A DNA stretch of 64,000 bases, taken from positions 2,108,001 to 2,172,000 of the forward strand of contig JAJTTP010000003.1 in NCBI GenBank assembly GCA_023313575.1, read 5' to 3'. Positions 59,971-64,000 of the stretch are shown here, one piece after another. This DNA comes from Eutypella sp. D-1. Lineage: Eukaryota > Ascomycota > Sordariomycetes > Xylariales > Diatrypaceae. The notes below the pieces were generated by a model, which searched no databases, was not told the DNA's origin, and saw only the letters and a list, made by a program, of their open reading frames with translations. Position 1 is the first letter of the stretch. Each line of letters starts with the position of its first letter. Made by a program: the position numbers and the translations under genes.

Positions 59971-62900
59971 GTGATCCTCTGAGTGTCGGGGTGTTAGCTG
60001 AACGAATCCAGCCGCTCGCGATGCGCTGAGCCTCAGAACTGATGATCCCGGGAAACGGAAATCCTTACGGAACGGGGTGGTCCGGCGTGTCCTGTCCATT
60101 GGATCCTATCATGGCTCCTATTCATCTTCCTGGAGTTGATTCCTCGGTAAAACGGTAACAGCCCCCCTCGGAAGCAGGGATAGCAGAAAGACACTTGCCA
60201 TTTTGCTAGGCGACAGTTTCGCAGAGTTCAAAGTTCAAGAAAAGCAGAAAAATGGAAAATAATGCAATATACCTCGCGGGAGTCTGGACGTCGTCCAGGT
60301 CTAAAACTGAGTTGTTGTTGCTGTTGCTGTAGTGGGACATGTTGTCCTGGTGTGTGGCAACCATGGAGGTTGTCACTGATCCTGTGGCTATGAAGTCCTC
60401 CTGATGGGCAGTGGATAATGTCCTTCGGGGTGGAATTGGTTTCTCCTGATCTCTGGAGAAGACCTATGGGCAAAGAATCGTCGAACAGGGCGTTGTACAA
60501 GACAATCCAGGGTATAAGAAATAACCGGAGATCAAACACGGGGCCTGTGTTGCTGCTGTGTGGGTTGGGTATCAAGTGGTAAGCTGTTGTGCTAATAGTA
60601 TAGAAGATAGATTCGTCAGTTCAAGTCAACACAAAAGAGGGTTGACGAGAGGGAGGATGTGGGAATATGGGTCTGATGAGGTCGTTGGGCAGGAATACTT
60701 CTGGTTTGGGCTGAAAAATAAGGATGAAAGAATCAAGTTGGGCATGGAAAGGGGACCCCGCGGGTTTTATTCTTGCGATTCACAGGGAAATAACCGGGGC
60801 AGGGTGTGGAAATTGCAAAAGATGGGATGACAAGGCCTGTCCTGGGCGTATGTGATATTTGTCGTGGCCTTGTCCTTATGATGCAGGCAAGCAAGACTTG
60901 TCACAACCCCCCGCTCGCAAACCCCTGTCTGGTCTCCATTCAGGACTCAAATCGCTTGTATCATTCGTCGGTGATAGAAACATCAGAGGGGGATGAAGAG
61001 GAGCGAGGGGCAGCGAGGGGTCATGGCTGACCAACCGTCGGCGGACAAGTTCTCTTCCGTCCATTCATCTGCCTCATTTTGTTTCTTCTGCTTCCTAATG
61101 ATGCGGTTATGCGGTTTTTTCCGCGGTTTTTTCTCTTAGGACGGGTGCGTTGGCTCTGTTCTCCTGCACTCGCTATAGGCTCAGACCCTGTTGGCCATGA
61201 AATGTCGTCAATTACTGGTTATTTCCTTGCTTCAGGGAGGGTCTACTTAAGAGACCATGTGGGGGACAGTAAGCGTCAGGAAGCGTCCGATAGCCTATCA
61301 ACCCTGAGATATCTAGGATAGCGCGACATGACAGGGGTTGGGGGAGGGGGGCTGGGAAGCCAAGGACGGCTATGGATGCAGAGACAACGCAGCATTGCAG
61401 TACCAACTCATCCCAATAATTCTTCTCGAAAAACGAGTGAAGTGAGGGGGAAATACATGACTTTCGGCTTCTCTCCATAGGAAGAGCAGACAACATGGGA
61501 AATCACACATCAAATTGTCTCAATTATTGGAACAGAACCCCTCGTGCTTGCGAGATGCTTGTAAAGTTTTGCATATGTATGTAGCAAATTTTTTCTTTTG
61601 TGCATAGGCATGCCGGCTCCTTTGATACGTAGACAGAGGGACAGCCAAAACAGCCGTATACCAGCACGATGTTGCGAGTCGGGGGGGGGGGGGGCAGATG
61701 GTGTGGAGAGGAGACTGTCGGTGTGTAACCACTCGCCCGGTTTTGCAGGTAGTTTTGGTGACATGGCAGCATGGCTGACAGCCAAACAACCTGCTTGCTT
61801 GCCAGCCAATTGGCCAATCTATATTCATCACCGGATGCCGGAAGGGCTGAGTTGCTAAGCAATCAAGCTATGAATCTCGGCGTAATTTTCTCCCTCAAGA
61901 GCATAGTTTAACCCTAAGAGGTTGCTTGGTCACAGCTTTGCCGCTATCACTTGTTCTCTCAGTCCGTGCGTCCTTGCGTGCGAGGAAACAGACAATGGTG
62001 TAAGTGTTAGTCGATCTGTAGATTGAAGTAAAAGTCTGTGGTGCCAGTGTTCACGTCACGGGGATAGAGAAGGGCATGCACATCATTTCTTGTGCGTGGG
62101 ACTCTCCAATCTCGATTCAGCCGATGAGAGCCAGAATGGAGGCGTGTATGTATGTTATCTATGTACACATGTAGCATGTTATGTGCGTATTATGTATGAG
62201 ATGCTCGAGATGTACGAGATGAGATGCTGGGATATCAGGGATCGTCACGAGTATCCACGGCAGCACTGATGCATGGACCTCCTTTTCTTCTTTTTCCTTT
62301 TCTTTTCTTCTTTTCCCAGGTTCTTCCAAGGTTTTCTTTTTAATGGAATCCCCACTAGGCGCAAATTCCCCGGCAATCCGGCCATCCGGTAATCGCGATG
62401 CATGCGTAGATTCGCCGAAAAGGGCTTTAGATCTCATTTAGTAAGAGCAGTAAAATAAGAAGCCAGCCGCCCATGTCGAATTGAAGAAAGCACATCCTGA
62501 TTACTTGTTCATGTAATTCCCTTAATCACATCTTCCCGAATCGCCCGTTTGTCAGCACCCATCAAACATTCCGGTGATCTGCCGGTCTGCTTAGCTGTCC
62601 AGCTACATGCTCTGTCGTGAAAGTTCTTCGACAACGTGAATGTATCTTCGTATCCTTGGTATCGTGTCCTACCGGTATCGATCTGAAAATCATTGACAAT
62701 AGATTATTCGTACTTGTATGTACGTATGATGTATGCGGAGGGGCACAAGGGTCCATTGGGGGGCTTAGAGATAGAATCTGATGAGATCGCTGTGCCGGCC
62801 CACGATGTTACAGGGGGGTTTTCAGCGCGGTCTCGAATAGTGACTCCATAGTTTTGATCAAGATCGCCTGCACAAAGACCCTGATTTCGAGGCGCGTCCC

Positions 62901-63176
62901 ACAACAACAAACCCACCAACCTACCAAGACTTTTAGAGTAAAAACAGACAGGGAAGGATTCGACTAGTCAGCTAGTTAGTAGTTAAAGTCAAGCTAAATC
63001 CTTTCCCCGAGATTCCTTCATACCATTACGATGTCATAGTCGGTTTCACAGCCAGAGATGAGCGATCCCGCCATCTTTATCCGGTGGTAGCGTTGGGATC
63101 TAAACTTATCTACAGTATTGAGAATATACATGGCTACGTATACTTTCAAATTTTATTTTCCGTAAGTTCACCACCG
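59971..63176. other. Gene-free region
   Basis: Promoter and leader space of the C2H2 gene plus the 3' flank of the right-end transcription factor gene. A 14-G run lies at 61681-61694. No supported frame. Confidence 0.5.
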
Positions 63177-64000
63177 CTACCAGAAGGCCCGAGCATTGCG
63201 AAATTTCCTGTCATCTTCGTCGTCGTCGTCATCACTGCTACTATCGGCGACCCGGCTTCTTCCACGCCTGTCGCCGCCGGCCCAAACTGCCTCCTCCCAT
63301 ATAGTCCTGAGGTCCGCTTCGCCGTCGAAATCGTCCTCCCACGCGAATAGGCTCAGTTGCGACTTGGCCGACTCCCACGTCCGGATTCGGAGTAGCCGGC
63401 TCACCAGTGCGATTTTGTCCAGGTACTCGTCGCGCGCTAGTTTCATCTGCGCGGCCTCTAGTGACGACGGATCCGAGGTTGTCTTGCCCACCGTCGTCAC
63501 CACGCATGCCCCGAACATCACGGTCCAGAACCAGAGCGACTGGCTATATCGGCCCTTCCGCATCGGACTCTGCGTCCGGCAGACGTCTGCCCAGAGCTGA
63601 TCCACGAACCAGTGCAGTATGAACGAGTCCACCCTCTCCTCCCTTAGGATCATGTACAGGTAAAAGTAGCACGCAATGAACCCCGACCGGCTGCTGTCAA
63701 CGGGCCTCAACGTCGAGATGCCGTCGTCCGCGCTCGGCTGCAGTATCCGCTTGGCCAGGACCTCCGAGAGCGGCAGGCCCTTGTCGTTCACGGAGCCGAG
63801 CGTGAAGACGCTGTAGATCGGCCGGATCGCCACCCGGAGTAGCGAGATGATGAGCGACTGGTGTATCGAGTCCGTCCTGCTCATGTCAAGTATGCCTATG
63901 TGTGGTCGTGTCTTTACGCTTCGTGCCGCCCTGCAGAAATTCTTAGCCTCGCGTTGTGCAGCAATGCCGCAGTTCGAGAGCACGTACATAAGTATAACCC
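63177..64000 (-). CDS. Fungal-specific transcription factor, C-terminal part (5' end outside window)
   Basis: The visible exon 63177-63876 encodes the C-terminal region of what appears to be a Zn(II)2Cys6-type regulator: an all-helical block with SLWFWTVMFGACVVTTVG, then YLDKIALVSRLLRIRTWESA, LSLFAWEDDFDGEADLRTIW and an acidic SSSDDDDDEDDR end. This pattern is that of the fungal transcription-factor/DUF3468 region, which modulates activity. A 111-bp intron (donor GTACGT at 63987, acceptor GCAG at 63877-63880) seems to separate it from an exon reaching the window edge; the unspliced frame also stays open, so the boundary is uncertain. The DNA-binding domain is not in the window, and another helical family cannot be excluded. 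Confidence 0.6.
   Translation of the reverse strand, partial: VILMYVLSNCGIAAQREAKNFCRAARSVKTRPHIGILDMSRTDSIHQSLIISLLRVAIRPIYSVFTLGSVNDKGLPLSEVLAKRILQPSADDGISTLRPVDSSRSGFIACYFYLYMILREERVDSFILHWFVDQLWADVCRTQSPMRKGRYSQSLWFWTVMFGACVVTTVGKTTSDPSSLEAAQMKLARDEYLDKIALVSRLLRIRTWESAKSQLSLFAWEDDFDGEADLRTIWEEAVWAGGDRRGRSRVADSSSDDDDDEDDRKFRNARAFW

Overview
This window looks like nuclear DNA of a filamentous ascomycete (Pezizomycotina, most likely Sordariomycetes). Genes are split by short introns (about 50-150 bp) with GTRNGT donors, YAG acceptors and CTRAC-type branch points. The families are typical of that group: a dynactin p62 of the Neurospora ro-2 type, RPS7, a GH55 glucanase, a necrosis-inducing NLP, DUF7704 and DUF8004 proteins, and a fungal-specific transcription factor. 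All assignments come from reading the sequence. No similarity search was run, so domain names rest on recognised motifs.

Layout, left to right. (1) 1-3053: the 3' part of a Myb/SANT-like gene (+) converging on APA2 (-), whose short first exon lies at 2925-3053. (2) 3054-8254: an AT-rich gene-free stretch with a 214-bp MITE-like element and many TACCTAGGTA-type motifs. (3) 8255-13419: a secreted GH55 exo-1,3-glucanase and an SCS3/FIT2 lipid-droplet/ER protein. (4) 15198-17467: an F-box/WD40 substrate adaptor (-). (5) 17468-23575: a second gene-free island of about 6 kb. (6) 23576-29110: an ADH6-like alcohol dehydrogenase, a DUF7704 membrane protein, and a single-pass membrane protein with a duplicated six-cysteine module. 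(7) 29726-35877: one ten-exon gene (-) encoding about 1846 residues, with six N-terminal hydrophobic segments, a coiled linker, about 13 ankyrin repeats and a C-terminal SPRY domain hidden in three small exons. (8) 37244-41207: RPS7 (+) and dynactin p62 (-). (9) 43834-51439: a DUF8004 protein, a four-helix membrane protein and an unrecognised 244-aa protein. (10) 53344-64000: a secreted NLP, a C2H2 zinc-finger regulator with a remote first exon, and the 3' end of a fungal-specific transcription factor that runs off the window.

The genes form no obvious operon-like pathway or biosynthetic cluster. Housekeeping genes (RPS7, dynactin, APA2, SCS3) are mixed with lineage-variable ones (ANK-SPRY, NLP, GH55, Cys-rich receptor-like protein). 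The secreted NLP and GH55 suggest a plant-associated or saprotrophic life. The most unusual locus is the multi-membrane-segment ankyrin-SPRY gene.

No rRNA, CRISPR array, plasmid or phage feature and no convincing tRNA was seen.
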